Positions 37,982 through 45,843 of a stretch of 64,000 nucleotides of DNA are shown here, one piece after another. The stretch's first letter is position 1; each line of letters begins with the position of its first letter. The position numbers and the translations under genes were made by a program. The stretch is from an uncultured Acidobacteriaceae bacterium (GTDB lineage Bacteria > Acidobacteriota > Terriglobia > Terriglobales > Acidobacteriaceae): contig CAIMKZ010000017.1 of the NCBI GenBank assembly GCA_903842065.1, positions 1 to 64,000 on the forward strand, written 5' to 3'. Below the pieces are notes generated by a model. That model was given only the letters and a program-made list of their open reading frames with translations. It had not been told where the DNA came from and made no database searches.

Positions 37982-38617
37982 TTACGTGCTCGTGTTTGCT
38001 GTCGCAACTACGGGCGGAGTTGAATCCGATGCCGGCTTGACATCTGCCGCATGTGCGGAAGTTGCCGCGGCAACGGCTACAGTGCGATGACTGTCAGACG
38101 ACGCTTCGTGCGGCTTATGCTGATCCGGCTCAACGATCTCCGGCTTGCAAAGATCCACAGCGCCCTGAAACAGCGCGCCGTCTTCTATGCTGATCCGAGG
38201 CGTCCGGATGTCGCCTGTCATCTTCCCCTCCGCGCGTACCTCTACGCGGTCTGAGGCCGTGATATCGCCAGACATAGTGCCCATGATCACGATCTCGCGC
38301 GCCGTGATGCAAGCATGCATATTGCTGATGCTCGATATCACCTGGCCGTTTTCGCCGATCGTAACTCTCTGCCCCGGCAGATATATGCTGCCCTCGAAGA
38401 TTCCGTTGATGTAGAGCGAATCGTCCCCTGTAATCTGCCCCTTGAAGCGCAGATCGCGGCTCAGCACGGCCTCGCCAATTCCCGTCGTGCGAGAGTGCTT
38501 CTGCTTGTTCTCGTCGGCACTCACAGCGGCTGGAGCGGGTGCGGGTGGAGGGATTTCTCGTATCGCGTCGACCTTAGGCACGGAATTCGCAGGAGGGGAT
38601 TGAATGGACTTCCACAT
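37982..38617 (-). CDS. Bactofilin E (cysteine-loop type)
   Basis: 211 aa from the ATG at 38617 (MWKSIQSPPANS), preceded by GAAAGGATC. An N-terminal Pro/Ala-rich segment is followed by the core LSRDLRFKGQITGDDSLYING (split: LRFKGQITGD, SLYINGIFEGSI), SSISNMHACITAREIVIMG (Cys103), VEVRAEGKMTGDI and LFQGAVDLCKPEI. The C-terminal tail of about 50 residues is Ala/Ser/Thr-rich. First gene of the array and divergent from RNase R across about 180 nt. Its N-terminus resembles that of bactofilin B (MWKSIQS), so E-D and B-A look like two copies of one gene pair. Confidence 0.92.
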   Translation of the reverse strand: MWKSIQSPPANSVPKVDAIREIPPPAPAPAAVSADENKQKHSRTTGIGEAVLSRDLRFKGQITGDDSLYINGIFEGSIYLPGQRVTIGENGQVISSISNMHACITAREIVIMGTMSGDITASDRVEVRAEGKMTGDIRTPRISIEDGALFQGAVDLCKPEIVEPDQHKPHEASSDSHRTVAVAAATSAHAADVKPASDSTPPVVATANTST

Positions 38618-38798
38618 AAAAGACTCAGATCCTTTCTGTTTATACGAAAGAGACACTCTTGATTATTACGTTCGCTTCGAAATAAACAATGCAGACATCA
38701 TACAACTTTGGCGCTAGTTACCGTCGCAACTTATTTACTATTACCCCGATGGCTGGCCAGCCCGTAGTAACACCGGGCTCGGGGTTTAATCTTCCCTT

Positions 38799-41477
38799 AT
38801 GACCGATCGCGAACTCATCGCCCGCATCGCCCGTTCCCCTGGAGCAAAGGCCGGCTACAAGCAACTGGTTCGCGAGCTCGGACTCGGCGGTGGTCGAGAA
38901 CGACGCCTGCTCGTCGAACAGCTGGCCCGGCTCACCCTTAGCGGCCGTCTCTCGCAGCTCGACCGAGATCAGTGGGCCCTGCCCCGCGCCGCTGCCGCCA
39001 GCCAGAACCTCACTGCCGGACGCCTCGATCTCCACCGCGACGGCTTCGGATTCGTCAGACCGAATCCGAAACAGGGAATCACAGACGACGTCTTCATCCC
39101 CCCCAACGAAATCGGCGGCGCCATGCACGGCGACCAGGTCCTCGTCGAAGTCGAGCCGCCCAAAGCAGACGGCCGATCCCAGGGCCGTGTCGTCCGCATC
39201 CTCACCCGCCGCAACCCCACCGTCGTCGGCATCTTTCACTATGCTCGCCCCGTCCAATGGTCTGGAGAGTCCGAACACCCCTCCGGCTGGCATCGTGTCA
39301 TCCCCTTCGACGAGCGCGTCACCCAGATCATCCTCATCCCCCCCTCTGAACCCCTCCCCGAACTGAGCGAAATCGAGTCGCCCCACCGCGTCGTTGGCTC
39401 CTCAGCAGCTACGCATCCAAGACTTGAGAGCCTGGAAGGCCTCGTCGTCGATGTCGAGATCATCAGTTGGCCTACGCCCACTCGCCCCGCAACCGGCCGC
39501 GTAATCGAAGTCCTCGGTGCGCGCGACGACTTCGGTGTCGATGTCGAAATCATCATCCGCAAACACCAGCTCCCACGCATCTTCCCCGACGATGTTCTGG
39601 CCGAAGCAAGGAAGGCCGCAGCTCTCGACCAAAAGGCTGCCGTCTGCAAGACCAGGACTGATTTCAGGCATCTGCCCATCGTCACCATCGACGGCGAAAC
39701 CGCACGCGACTTCGACGACGCCGTTCTCGTCACCCCGCGCGCGGACGGCGAACAAGGCTACGAACTCCAGGTCCACATCGCCGATGTGGCCGAGTACGTC
39801 ACGCCAGGCAGCGCCCTCGACATCGAGGCCCGCCTGCGCGGCACCAGTGTCTACTTCCCAGACCGCGCCATCCCCATGCTCCCCCATGAGCTATCGAGTG
39901 GCATCTGCTCCCTGCGCCCCAACGAAGACCGCCTCACACTCAGCTGCATCATGCTCCTCGACTCCGCGGGCCGCATCGAAAATTACCGCATCGAAGAAGG
40001 CATCATCCGCTCCGCCGCACGCATGACCTACACCGAGGTCCACGCCATCCTCAGCGGCGATCCCGACCAGAGCGCAAACGTACGCGAGCACCACGCCGCC
40101 CTCGTCCCCGAGTTCGAACGCATGAAGCGCCTTGCCGTGCTCATGAACAAACGCCGCGAAGAGCGCGGATCCATCGACTTCGATCTCCCCGAGCCGGTCA
40201 TCCAGTTCGACGAGCAGGGCCGCATGAGCGGAGTCACCCGCGCCGAGCGCACCTGGGCCAACCGCCTCATCGAAGAGTTCATGCTCGCTGCCAATGAGTG
40301 CGTCGCCACCTGGCTCGAAGACCTCGGCGTCCCCTCCATCTACCGCATCCACGAGAAGCCAGAACCTCGCCGCGTCGTCCAGTTTGAAGAGCTTGCCGCC
40401 GCCTTCGGTTATTCGCTTGGTCTCGGCGCACTACCTGTGAAGCGCACCCAGTTCAAATCCGAACGCCGCGAACTCCGCGGACAAGGGCGAACCGCGCGCA
40501 CGTACGACGTCCCCGAAGACATCGCCGTCACCCCGCGCATGTATCAAAAGCTCGCCGCCCAAATCGAAGGCAAGCCCGAGGAGCGCATCCTCAGCTACTT
40601 AATGTTGCGCTCGCTCATGCAGGCCCGATACAGCGAGAAAAACGAGGGCCACTTCGCCCTCGCCGCGCCCACTTACACCCACTTCACCTCGCCCATCCGC
40701 CGCTACCCTGACCTGATCGTCCACCGCATCGCAAAGTCTCTGCTCCGCTCCGGCATCTCCGGCCTGGGCCGCATCTCGGCAGACCGCCAAAACTCCCCCT
40801 GGACCCACCCCCACGACTTGATCCAAGGAAATGTAAATCACCCACAACCGGGGGTGCCCCATACCAACCAGCAGACCGGGGTGCCCCACCCTCGGCGCGC
40901 TCTTGTTGTTGCGCCTAGGGTGGGGAGCGATACAGTTGGCGCGCAAAGTCCACCCATCGATCCCCCCATCCCCATCGACGACCTCGTCCAGATCGCCGAT
41001 GAGACCAGCCAGACCGAGCGCCGCGCCGCCGAGGCAGAGCGCGAACTCGTCGAGTGGAAGAAGATCCGCTTCATGCAGGACTACATCGGCGAGCAGTTCG
41101 ACGCCCTCGTCCTCAACCCCACAAAATACGGTCTCTTCGTCGAGTTGACTGACCTCTTCGTCGAGGGCCTCGTACCCATCGACTCTCTGCGCGCCGACCG
41201 CTACACCTTCCGCGAGAACACCCACGAGATCGTCGGCGAGCACTCCCGACGCGTCTTCCGCGCCGGAGCACGCGTTCAGGTAATCCTCGACCGCATCCTC
41301 CAGCAGGAGCGCAAACTTCAGTTCTCATTGGTTGAAGAAGAACTACCCCTCACCGGCAAGCGCACGCCCAAGCCCCCCAAGCCCCCCAGCAAACCCAAGC
41401 ATTCCGCTGCGTCGAAGAAGAAAAAGCTCAAACCGCCAAAGCACCCCAGCAGAAAAGGCAAAGGCAAGCGCAAATAG
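38799..41477 (+). CDS. rnr: Ribonuclease R with in-frame palindromic repeat insertion
   Basis: 892 aa. A 3'-5' exoribonuclease that degrades structured RNA. An N-terminal helix-turn-helix and cold-shock domains (LDLHRDGFGFVRPNPKQG, DDVFIPPNEIGGAMHGDQVLV read in parts) precede the RNB catalytic core: VTIDGETARDFDDAV with the metal-binding Asp cluster, ELQVHIADVAEYV, YFPDRAIPMLP, and FTSPIRRYPDLIVHR. The S1 domain (DALVLNPTKYGLFVEL) and a Lys/Pro-rich basic tail (KKKKLKPPKHPSRKGKGKRK) follow. Between the RNB core and S1, at about residues 684-710, a foreign stretch PQPGVPHTNQQTGVPHPRRA is encoded by a dispersed palindromic repeat (40849-40928). The frame stays open, so the protein may remain active with an extra linker. 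Confidence 0.95.
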   Translation: MTDRELIARIARSPGAKAGYKQLVRELGLGGGRERRLLVEQLARLTLSGRLSQLDRDQWALPRAAAASQNLTAGRLDLHRDGFGFVRPNPKQGITDDVFIPPNEIGGAMHGDQVLVEVEPPKADGRSQGRVVRILTRRNPTVVGIFHYARPVQWSGESEHPSGWHRVIPFDERVTQIILIPPSEPLPELSEIESPHRVVGSSAATHPRLESLEGLVVDVEIISWPTPTRPATGRVIEVLGARDDFGVDVEIIIRKHQLPRIFPDDVLAEARKAAALDQKAAVCKTRTDFRHLPIVTIDGETARDFDDAVLVTPRADGEQGYELQVHIADVAEYVTPGSALDIEARLRGTSVYFPDRAIPMLPHELSSGICSLRPNEDRLTLSCIMLLDSAGRIENYRIEEGIIRSAARMTYTEVHAILSGDPDQSANVREHHAALVPEFERMKRLAVLMNKRREERGSIDFDLPEPVIQFDEQGRMSGVTRAERTWANRLIEEFMLAANECVATWLEDLGVPSIYRIHEKPEPRRVVQFEELAAAFGYSLGLGALPVKRTQFKSERRELRGQGRTARTYDVPEDIAVTPRMYQKLAAQIEGKPEERILSYLMLRSLMQARYSEKNEGHFALAAPTYTHFTSPIRRYPDLIVHRIAKSLLRSGISGLGRISADRQNSPWTHPHDLIQGNVNHPQPGVPHTNQQTGVPHPRRALVVAPRVGSDTVGAQSPPIDPPIPIDDLVQIADETSQTERRAAEAERELVEWKKIRFMQDYIGEQFDALVLNPTKYGLFVELTDLFVEGLVPIDSLRADRYTFRENTHEIVGEHSRRVFRAGARVQVILDRILQQERKLQFSLVEEELPLTGKRTPKPPKPPSKPKHSAASKKKKLKPPKHPSRKGKGKRK
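40849..40928 (+). repeat. Palindromic GGGTGCCCC-headed repeat inside rnr
   Basis: A half copy (CGGGGGTGCCCCATACC) is followed by a full copy starting GGGGTGCCCCACCCT at 40878 with arms CCCCACCCT-CGGCGC and GCGCCTAGGGTGGGG (40884-40898, 40911-40925). The same palindrome, with GCCGCG-CTTTG loop variation, is intergenic at 54710-54757. The reading frame of RNase R runs through it. Confidence 0.85.
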
Positions 41478-41534
41478 CCGCGAAATTCAGAGAGCCGTCA
41501 CTGTTGTCGGCATCCTCGCAATCCGACGAGTGCT

Positions 41535-41625
41535 CTGACTGCGTGATTTTGTAAGCTTTCCCATGAATTTGGGTGCCCCAGGTCTTGTGTTTGAGACCTG
41601 GGAAAGCACAAATCTTCGCGGTCAC
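41535..41625. repeat. 91-bp MITE-like palindromic element, copy 2
   Basis: Same length and layout as 30572-30662: left end CTGACTGCG (two changes from GTGACCGCG), ATGAATTTGGGTGCCCC, inner palindrome CCAGGTCTT...GAGACCTGG, then AAAGCACAAATCTTCGCGG and the right end CGCGGTCAC. Lies between rnr and hypB ends. Confidence 0.85.
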
Positions 41626-41642
41626 AGTACCGGAAAGCCTCC

Positions 41643-42317
41643 TCAGCCCTGCTTCCTGCGCGCCTCGCCCAGATACTCCAGCCACTCCGCCATGCCCGCG
41701 CCGGTCTTCGCGCTCGTCTCAAACACCCGTATCCCCGGCCGGATCTCATTGATGTTCTTCAATGCCAGTGCGCGATCAAACTCGCAGGCCGCGGCCAGGT
41801 CCATCTTGGTAATCACAGCCGCATCGGCGGAGTTGAACAGCGTCGGATACTTCAGCGGCTTGTCCTCACCCTCCGTCACACTCAACAGCGCCACCCGAAT
41901 CCGCTCGCCCAGATCGTAGCTCGACGGACAAACCAGGTTGCCCACGTTCTCAATAAATAAGTAATCCAGACCGGAAACATCGAACGGACCACCGTCCGCA
42001 AGGGCCTTCGCAATCATCTCGGCATCAAGGTGACAGATTCCATGTGTATTGATTTGTTGCACCGGAGCGCCGCTAGCCGCCAGCCGCCGTGCATCGTTGT
42101 CCGTCTCCAGATCGCCAACCAGCGCCGCCACTCTCGCCCCACGGCCGCGCAACTCGCGCAGCGTCCGCTCCAGAAACGCCGTCTTACCCGTCCCGGGGCT
42201 GGACACCAGGTTCAGCACCAGCACTCCCGCGGCCTCGAAGCGCTGCCTGAGCACCGCAGCCAGCTCGTCGTTCTTCTTGAGAATTCCCCGCCGCAGCTCA
42301 ACAATCCGTGTCGTCAT
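41643..42317 (-). CDS. hypB: Hydrogenase/urease nickel incorporation GTPase HypB
   Basis: 224 aa from the ATG at 42317 (MTTRIVELRRGIL), with GGAG 6 nt upstream; the open frame extends 8 codons earlier. It delivers nickel to [NiFe] hydrogenase with HypA. P-loop: VSSPGTGKTAFLERTL; GDLETDNDA (switch); INTHGICHLDAEMI with the Cys-His metal site of the G domain; LFIENVGNLVCPSSYDLG; and base-recognition VITKMDLA. The N-terminal Cys-x-x-Cys or His-rich nickel store of some HypB proteins is absent. It follows hypA on the same strand; a repeat element lies between them. No hydrogenase structural genes are in the window. Confidence 0.93.
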   Translation of the reverse strand: MTTRIVELRRGILKKNDELAAVLRQRFEAAGVLVLNLVSSPGTGKTAFLERTLRELRGRGARVAALVGDLETDNDARRLAASGAPVQQINTHGICHLDAEMIAKALADGGPFDVSGLDYLFIENVGNLVCPSSYDLGERIRVALLSVTEGEDKPLKYPTLFNSADAAVITKMDLAAACEFDRALALKNINEIRPGIRVFETSAKTGAGMAEWLEYLGEARRKQG

Positions 42318-42369
42318 ACTCTTCTCCAGCCTCAATCGCATCCCGCTAACTCGCTAACCTGCTAGGTCT

Positions 42370-42466
42370 ATGACCGCTTGTATATGTACGAGTATGGGTG
42401 CCCCAGGTCCCTCGCATTTGGGGACCTGGGAACCACCGCACTCAACGAACGAGTTCACGCGGTCAC
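42370..42466. repeat. 97-bp divergent copy of the MITE-like element, touching hypA
   Basis: Left end ATGACCGCT, then GGGTGCCCC, inner palindrome CCAGGTCCC...GGGGACCTGG, and right end CGCGGTCAC at 42458-42466. On the minus strand this right end reads GTGACCGCG followed by TGA, supplying the final codons and stop of hypA. The inner stem differs from the other copies by paired changes (TC/GA to CC/GG). Confidence 0.8.
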
Positions 42467-42826
42467 AGTACTAGCTGATTCCGGCTCCTCAATCTCAATC
42501 GACTCAATCTCCAGCTCCTGCCCCTGCCGCAAATCGGCCGTTAACTCCCCACACTTCGAGCAGCGGAAACTCTGCACCCCGATCTCGGAATCCGCGTTGC
42601 AGCCCGCGCAGTGAACCACCACCGGCATCGTTCGGATCACCAGCTTTGCTCCGGCGAGCGGAGTACCTTCCGTCGACACCCCCCAGCAGAACTGGAGCGA
42701 CTCCTCAACGACGGCAGACAGCGCTCCCACCCGCAGCCGCACTTCGATAACCTGCGCCCCAGGGTAAGCAGCAGCAGACTCGGTAACGGTCTCGACGATC
42801 GACGCGGCAATAGACAGCTCGTGCAC
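42455..42826 (-). CDS. hypA: Hydrogenase nickel incorporation protein HypA
   Basis: 123 aa. Starts MHELSIAASIVETV: the N-terminal Met-His-Glu is the nickel site of the family. The zinc site is CAGC and CSKC (residues about 73-93), both intact. HypA works with HypB to load nickel into hydrogenase large subunits. The last residues STVTA are encoded by the end of a dispersed repeat element, so the natural C-terminus has been replaced or extended by a few codons; this part lies outside the conserved domain. It is followed by hypB; no other hyp genes are visible here. Confidence 0.92.
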   Translation of the reverse strand: MHELSIAASIVETVTESAAAYPGAQVIEVRLRVGALSAVVEESLQFCWGVSTEGTPLAGAKLVIRTMPVVVHCAGCNADSEIGVQSFRCSKCGELTADLRQGQELEIESIEIEEPESASTVTA

Positions 42827-42918
42827 GCATCCAGATTACGCCCACGAGCACACACGAACAGAATCCGGCGGGTGTAAACTTTTTACTTCGCGGCCTTCCG
42901 CGATCGATTGAGAACCCT

Positions 42919-45144
42919 ATGCGCAAATTTCTGTCTCTTGCCCTTCTGAGTGTGTTCTTCCTCGCCCTTCCCGCAGCCTTTGCCCAAAGCGCCCCGGCCA
43001 GGCGCCCCATGACCTTCGACGACATGATGCAGATGAAGCGCCTCGGCGAAACAGCCGTTTCGCCCGACGGCAAGTGGCTGGTCTACTCCGTCACAACCGT
43101 CGATCTGGCCAAGAACTCGCGCACAGCGGAGCTATGGATTCAGAAGATCGAAGGTGGCGAGCCCGTGAAGCTGGCCATGACCAAGCCCGGCGACGGCGGC
43201 GTGCAGTTCTCCTCCGACGGCAAGCGCATTCTCTTCGTCAGCGACCGCACCGGGGCCAACCAGATCTGGCTCGTGGACTTTGACACGGCCACGGGCGCGG
43301 TGTCGAACCTGAAGAAGCTCACCAATCTCGACCTCGGCATCGAAAACGCCCAGTGGGCGCCAAACGGCAAGTCCATCGTCTTCACCATGCCCGTCTATCC
43401 CGACTGCCCGGCCATCGTGCCTGACGACGAGGGCAAGGGAGCCGAGTGCGGCTACGCCCGCGACGAGGCCGCCGCCGACAGCAAGGTCAAGGCGCAGATC
43501 TTTACTCATCTTCTTTACCGGCACTGGAACCACTTCGTCGGCGAAAAACGCTCCCATCTCTTCCTCGTCTCGGTTGAGAACGGCGGCGTCCGCGACCTCA
43601 ACCCCAACGACAAGTTCGACACGCCTCCCTACTCGGTGGGCGGCGGCGGCGGGTTCTCTATCTCCCCGGACTCGAAGGAGCTGGCCTATACCGAGAATCT
43701 CGACGCCGAGCAATCGACCTCGACCAACGGCGACATCTTCACCCTCGACCTGACCGATGCAAAAGCCAAGCCCGTGAAGGTGAGCACCTCTCCGGGCGGC
43801 GACTGGACGCCGGCCTACTCGCCCGATGGCAAGTACATTGCATGGCGCTCGCAAGCCCGCAACGGCTACGAGAGCGACAAATTCCGCCTGGTGCTCTACG
43901 ACCGGGCGAAGAAGACCATCACCGACCTGCTGCCGAAGTTCGATCGCTGGGTAGATGAGTTTGCGTGGGGTGCAAAGGGATCGTATGCGATCTTGCTTAC
44001 AGCAGGGAGTCAAGGCGAAAGCCCGGTGTTCGGTCTGGATCTCGATGCCAGTTCCGGCGCGCCGAGCGATCATCTTTGGCAGTTGACCGACCTGGGCTCC
44101 TACGGCGGACTTTTGCCAACTTCCGATGGAAGGCACGTTATCGCCAGTCGTACAGCCGTAGATTCGGCAGGCGAGGTCGTCGTCATCGATTCATCGGTGG
44201 TGGGCAACACATTGGACGATACGGTAGTTGCGTGGCGCAAGGGCGAGCAAAAGCCCGAGCATTTGGCTACGTCGAGCTTTGGCGAAGTTAAACATATCAC
44301 CCACCTCAACGACGCCTTCCTCGCCCAGCTCGATCAGCAGAAGATGGAGCCCTTCTGGTTCACCGCCAAAGACGGCGTCAAGGTTGAAGGCTTCCTCATC
44401 CGGCCACCCGCCTTCGACCCCTCGAAAAAGTATCCCCTCAAGTTCCTCATCCACGGCGGCCCTGAAGGCGACTTCGGCGACTCGTGGAGCTACCGCTGGA
44501 ACGCCGAGCTCTTCGCCGCCAACGGCTACGTCGTCGTCATGATCAACTTCCGCGGCTCCACCGGCTATGGGCAGGCGTTCACTGAAGGCATCATCGGCGA
44601 CTGGGGCGGCAAGCCTTTCACCGATCTGATGACCGGCCTCGACTACGCCGAGGAGCACTATCCCTTCATCGACAAGACCCGCGAGTGCGCCCTGGGCGCA
44701 AGCTACGGCGGCTACATGGCCGACTGGATCCTCGGCCACACCGACCGCTTCAAGTGCATCGTGACCCACGACGGCATGTTCAACTCCGAGTCCGCCTTCG
44801 GGTCGACGGAAGAGCTCTGGTTCAACCAGTGGGAGTTCAAGGGCCGCCCTTGGGACTACGTTGGTAAGCCCGATGCCGAGAACCCCTTCCGCAAGTGGTC
44901 GCCCATGCTCTCGGCCAAAAACTTCAAGACGCCCACGCTCGTCGTCCACAACCAGCTCGACTACCGCCTCGACGTGAGCGAGGGCTACCAGCTCTTCACG
45001 GCGCTGCAACTGCTCGGCGTCCCCAGCAAGATGCTCTACTTCCCCGACGAAGGCCACTGGGTCCTCAAGCCGCAGAACTCCCAGCTCTGGTGGAAGACGG
45101 TGAACGACTGGGTAGACCAGTGGATCGGAAAGAACAGCCGTTAG
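42919..45144 (+). CDS. Exported S9-family prolyl-oligopeptidase-like peptidase
   Basis: 741 aa with a signal peptide (cleavage near residue 23, AFAQ). An N-terminal beta-propeller made of WD/TolB-like blades (GGVQFSSDGKRILFVSDRTG, PNGKSIVFTMPVYPD in part, SPDGKYIAWRSQARNG) precedes the alpha/beta-hydrolase domain. The catalytic triad is Ser in GASYGGYMADWILG, Asp in HNQLDYRLDVSEG and His in PDEGHWV. It resembles dipeptidyl/acylaminoacyl peptidases that cleave short peptides. GC-rich and codon-typical. No Shine-Dalgarno sequence of full strength precedes the ATG at 42919. Confidence 0.92.
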   Translation: MRKFLSLALLSVFFLALPAAFAQSAPARRPMTFDDMMQMKRLGETAVSPDGKWLVYSVTTVDLAKNSRTAELWIQKIEGGEPVKLAMTKPGDGGVQFSSDGKRILFVSDRTGANQIWLVDFDTATGAVSNLKKLTNLDLGIENAQWAPNGKSIVFTMPVYPDCPAIVPDDEGKGAECGYARDEAAADSKVKAQIFTHLLYRHWNHFVGEKRSHLFLVSVENGGVRDLNPNDKFDTPPYSVGGGGGFSISPDSKELAYTENLDAEQSTSTNGDIFTLDLTDAKAKPVKVSTSPGGDWTPAYSPDGKYIAWRSQARNGYESDKFRLVLYDRAKKTITDLLPKFDRWVDEFAWGAKGSYAILLTAGSQGESPVFGLDLDASSGAPSDHLWQLTDLGSYGGLLPTSDGRHVIASRTAVDSAGEVVVIDSSVVGNTLDDTVVAWRKGEQKPEHLATSSFGEVKHITHLNDAFLAQLDQQKMEPFWFTAKDGVKVEGFLIRPPAFDPSKKYPLKFLIHGGPEGDFGDSWSYRWNAELFAANGYVVVMINFRGSTGYGQAFTEGIIGDWGGKPFTDLMTGLDYAEEHYPFIDKTRECALGASYGGYMADWILGHTDRFKCIVTHDGMFNSESAFGSTEELWFNQWEFKGRPWDYVGKPDAENPFRKWSPMLSAKNFKTPTLVVHNQLDYRLDVSEGYQLFTALQLLGVPSKMLYFPDEGHWVLKPQNSQLWWKTVNDWVDQWIGKNSR

Positions 45145-45145
45145 C

Positions 45146-45242
45146 AGCTAGCTTCTAGCTACAGCTTGCCAATGGGAACACAACCCTGGTAAGAGCACTA
45201 TCAAGCTAGAAGCTAGAAGCTAGAAGCTAGGAGCTAGAAGCT
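45146..45242. repeat. Heptanucleotide tandem repeat with inverted partner
   Basis: 45203-45242 is AAGCTAG repeated four times, then GAGCTAG and a partial AAGCT. At 45146-45160 AGCTAGCTTCTAGCT is complementary to it. The array overlaps the 5' end of recX; seven is not a multiple of three, so changes in copy number would alter the frame of any start placed upstream. Confidence 0.85.
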
Positions 45243-45798
45243 GCCCTTCGCACGCAAACCCGGCAAGCCCCGCGCGTTTCTCAACGAGAACGGCCTCTAC
45301 GACTACGCCGTCAAATCCCTCGGCCGCCGCATGCAAACCGAGGCCGAACTGCGCCGCAAGATGCACCAGCGCGTCGAACCCGGCGAACACGGCGATGCAG
45401 TCGTTGCGGCGGTAGTCGTCCGCCTCAAAGAGTACGGCTTTCTCAACGACCAGTCCTTCGCCGAAACCTACGCCCGCCTCCGCCATGAAAACGAGAAGAT
45501 GGGCCAGCGGCGCGTTCGCCAGGACCTCAAGCAAAAGGGCGTACATCCTGACCTGATCGACGAGACCGTCTCCGCCCGCTACGACGAGACCAACGAAGAA
45601 GCCCTCGCCCGCGAGCATCTTGAGCGCAAACGCATCGCCAAGCCTTCAAACGAAAAAGAAGCTGCCCGTGTCATGCGCCGTCTCGTCACCGCCGGCTTCT
45701 CAACCACTACAATTTATAAGATTCTCCGCCGCTGGGATGTCCCCGAAGAGACCCTTGCCGCCCTTGAACACGTCGAAGAAGAGCCCGGCGAGGAATAG
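45241..45798 (+). CDS. recX: RecX family regulator of RecA, atypical start
   Basis: About 185 aa if counted from 45241. The conserved first helix LYDYAVKSLGRRMQTEAELRRKM (split: LYDYAVKSLGRR, MQTEAELRRKM) begins upstream of the first ATG (45331), so starting there would cut a family-typical helix. Upstream of that helix the only codons before the in-frame TAG at 45235 are AAG CTG CCC, with GGAG 7 nt before the CTG. A CTG start is therefore plausible, or the heptanucleotide repeat has displaced the original start. Later helices (YGFLNDQSFAETYARLR, GQRRVRQDLKQKGV, DETVSARYDETNEEALA) match RecX three-helix repeats. Binds RecA filaments and limits recombination. Confidence 0.75.
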   Translation: MPFARKPGKPRAFLNENGLYDYAVKSLGRRMQTEAELRRKMHQRVEPGEHGDAVVAAVVVRLKEYGFLNDQSFAETYARLRHENEKMGQRRVRQDLKQKGVHPDLIDETVSARYDETNEEALAREHLERKRIAKPSNEKEAARVMRRLVTAGFSTTTIYKILRRWDVPEETLAALEHVEEEPGEE

Positions 45799-45843
45799 GC
45801 CCTCTTCCCGCAGCGGCTGAATCAGGCCAAGTAGAATAAAGAC

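Noticed and set aside
37789-38007. A 72-codon minus-strand ORF between bactofilins E and D
   Set aside because: Overlaps both genes in another frame and has random Arg/Ser-rich composition.
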